From NCBI GenBank assembly GCA_002309195.1, contig DBWY01000012.1, forward strand, positions 122,663-129,133: 6,471 bases of DNA, given 5' to 3'. This stretch comes from Treponema sp. UBA1226 (lineage in GTDB: Bacteria; Spirochaetota; Spirochaetia; Treponematales; Treponemataceae). Positions 5,719 through 6,471 of this stretch are shown here, in pieces. The position numbers and the translations under genes were made by a program. Within the stretch, counting starts at the first letter, position 1; the number at the start of each line of letters is the position of its first letter. The notes under the pieces were generated by a model that made no database searches, was not told the DNA's origin, and saw only the letters and a program-made list of their open reading frames with translations.

Positions 5719-6471
5719 TTATCTCTGTCTGAAAAGTTCTGCAAAAGTCATTTTGTCGCCCTTTGATACTTTTACTTCTTTGTAAAGTTCATCATAGAGC
5801 TTTGCTTCTTTTGCATCATCAATAAGGTATTCTTTAGAACGCGGGTCTTCGTAGTGTTTTTTAACTTCTTCTACAGTCATTCCGCCTTCTTCTGCAATCT
5901 TAGCATACTGAGCTTCGATTTCTTCTGGTGTAACAGAAATATTTCTTTCTTTAAGAAGGTTTTCGATGATGATTCTTGATTTAAGCATTTTTTCTGCATC
6001 CGGCTTCCATGAGTCGAGCATTGCATCTTTTGCCTGTCCAGAAGAAGCCATCATTCTTTCGAGCTGTTCTGTAGTTGTCTGGAACTGCTGAGCCATCATT
6101 CTCCAGCGTCCGTCGAGTTCTGCCTGGAGCATGCTTTCTGGTAATTCGAACTGGTTCTTTTCTACAAGCTGTGTAAGAAGGTCGTTGTTCTTGATTTCTG
6201 CAACACGGCGTTTTAATGCTGTTTCCATCTGGCGCTTGAGGTCTGCTTTAAGGTCGTCGAGAGTCTTGTATTTAGAGTTAACGTCCTGAGCAAGCTCGTC
6301 ATCAAGAGCAGGAAGATCACGTACTTTAATTGCTTTTACAGTTACGCTGATTTTCTTTGTTTTTCCTGCAAGTTCTTTGTCTGCATCGTCTTTTTTATAT
6401 GTCTTTGTGATTTCTTTTGTTTCGTCTTTTTTCATTCCGATGATTTCGTCATCGATTTTATAGATGTTTTC
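5719..6471 (-). CDS. tig: Trigger factor, ribosome-associated chaperone and prolyl isomerase (N-terminus beyond window edge)
   Basis: Chaperone that docks at the ribosome exit tunnel and shields nascent chains. The visible 250 residues are the C-terminal part of a protein normally about 430-450 long. The frame is open to the right edge, so the methionine at 6435 is internal. The first 50 or so visible residues finish the FKBP-type prolyl isomerase domain and its return to the chaperone body: a GxKKDE/KTYKKDD region, then LAGKTKKISVTVKAIKVRDLP, matching the family's LAGK...F-V-VK-I---ELP pattern, followed by LDDELAQDV. The remainder is the long helical C-terminal domain that forms the chaperone arms, ending in the usual TFAELF-type tail. 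The ribosome-docking GFRxGK motif lies outside the window. It is followed by its own terminator and then by clpP and clpX, the widespread bacterial tig-clpP-clpX order. Confidence 0.96.
   Translation of the reverse strand, partial: ENIYKIDDEIIGMKKDETKEITKTYKKDDADKELAGKTKKISVTVKAIKVRDLPALDDELAQDVNSKYKTLDDLKADLKRQMETALKRRVAEIKNNDLLTQLVEKNQFELPESMLQAELDGRWRMMAQQFQTTTEQLERMMASSGQAKDAMLDSWKPDAEKMLKSRIIIENLLKERNISVTPEEIEAQYAKIAEEGGMTVEEVKKHYEDPRSKEYLIDDAKEAKLYDELYKEVKVSKGDKMTFAELFRQR

Overview
The window reads as an ordinary chromosomal segment of a spirochaete, most likely Treponema or a close relative. Three things support this. EF-G is of the mitochondrial EF-G1-like type found in spirochaetes. 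The order trigger factor, ClpP, ClpX matches treponemal chromosomes. The intergenic DNA is very AT-rich, with AGAGG or GAGG ribosome binding sites. All genes but one lie on the minus strand. I found no tRNA or rRNA gene, insertion sequence, CRISPR array, phage gene or clear sign of horizontal transfer.

Layout from left to right. Positions 1-1352 (minus) hold the first 450 codons of an elongation factor G gene, which runs off the left edge. Its likely promoter overlaps the stop codon of the gene upstream. Positions 1437-2747 (minus) encode a 436-residue exported protein of unknown function that looks like an outer-membrane beta-barrel. A 137-bp, extremely AT-rich divergent intergenic region follows. 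Positions 2885-3652 (plus) encode a single-pass membrane protein with a C-terminal SPOR (peptidoglycan-binding) domain. It converges on clpX, and a strong bidirectional hairpin terminator (3669-3703) lies between them. Positions 3741-5003 and 5000-5599 (minus) are clpX and clpP, overlapping by four bases as a translationally coupled pair. A terminator (5689-5713) separates them from the trigger factor gene (5719-6471, minus), whose 5' end lies beyond the right edge.

Trigger factor folds nascent chains at the ribosome exit tunnel, ClpXP unfolds and degrades proteins in the cytoplasm, and EF-G drives ribosome translocation, so most of the window is translation and protein quality control. The SPOR protein and the exported protein belong to the cell envelope; I see no mechanistic link between them and the Clp genes.

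I do not see an undescribed multi-gene system here. The least explained elements are the exported protein at 1437-2747, which has no Shine-Dalgarno sequence and six cysteines, and the divergent intergenic region, where the same 8-bp motif (AATAGTAT) faces outward toward both flanking genes. Two start codons were placed downstream of the longest open frame because the ribosome binding site decides them: ATG 2885 for the SPOR protein and ATG 5599 for ClpP.
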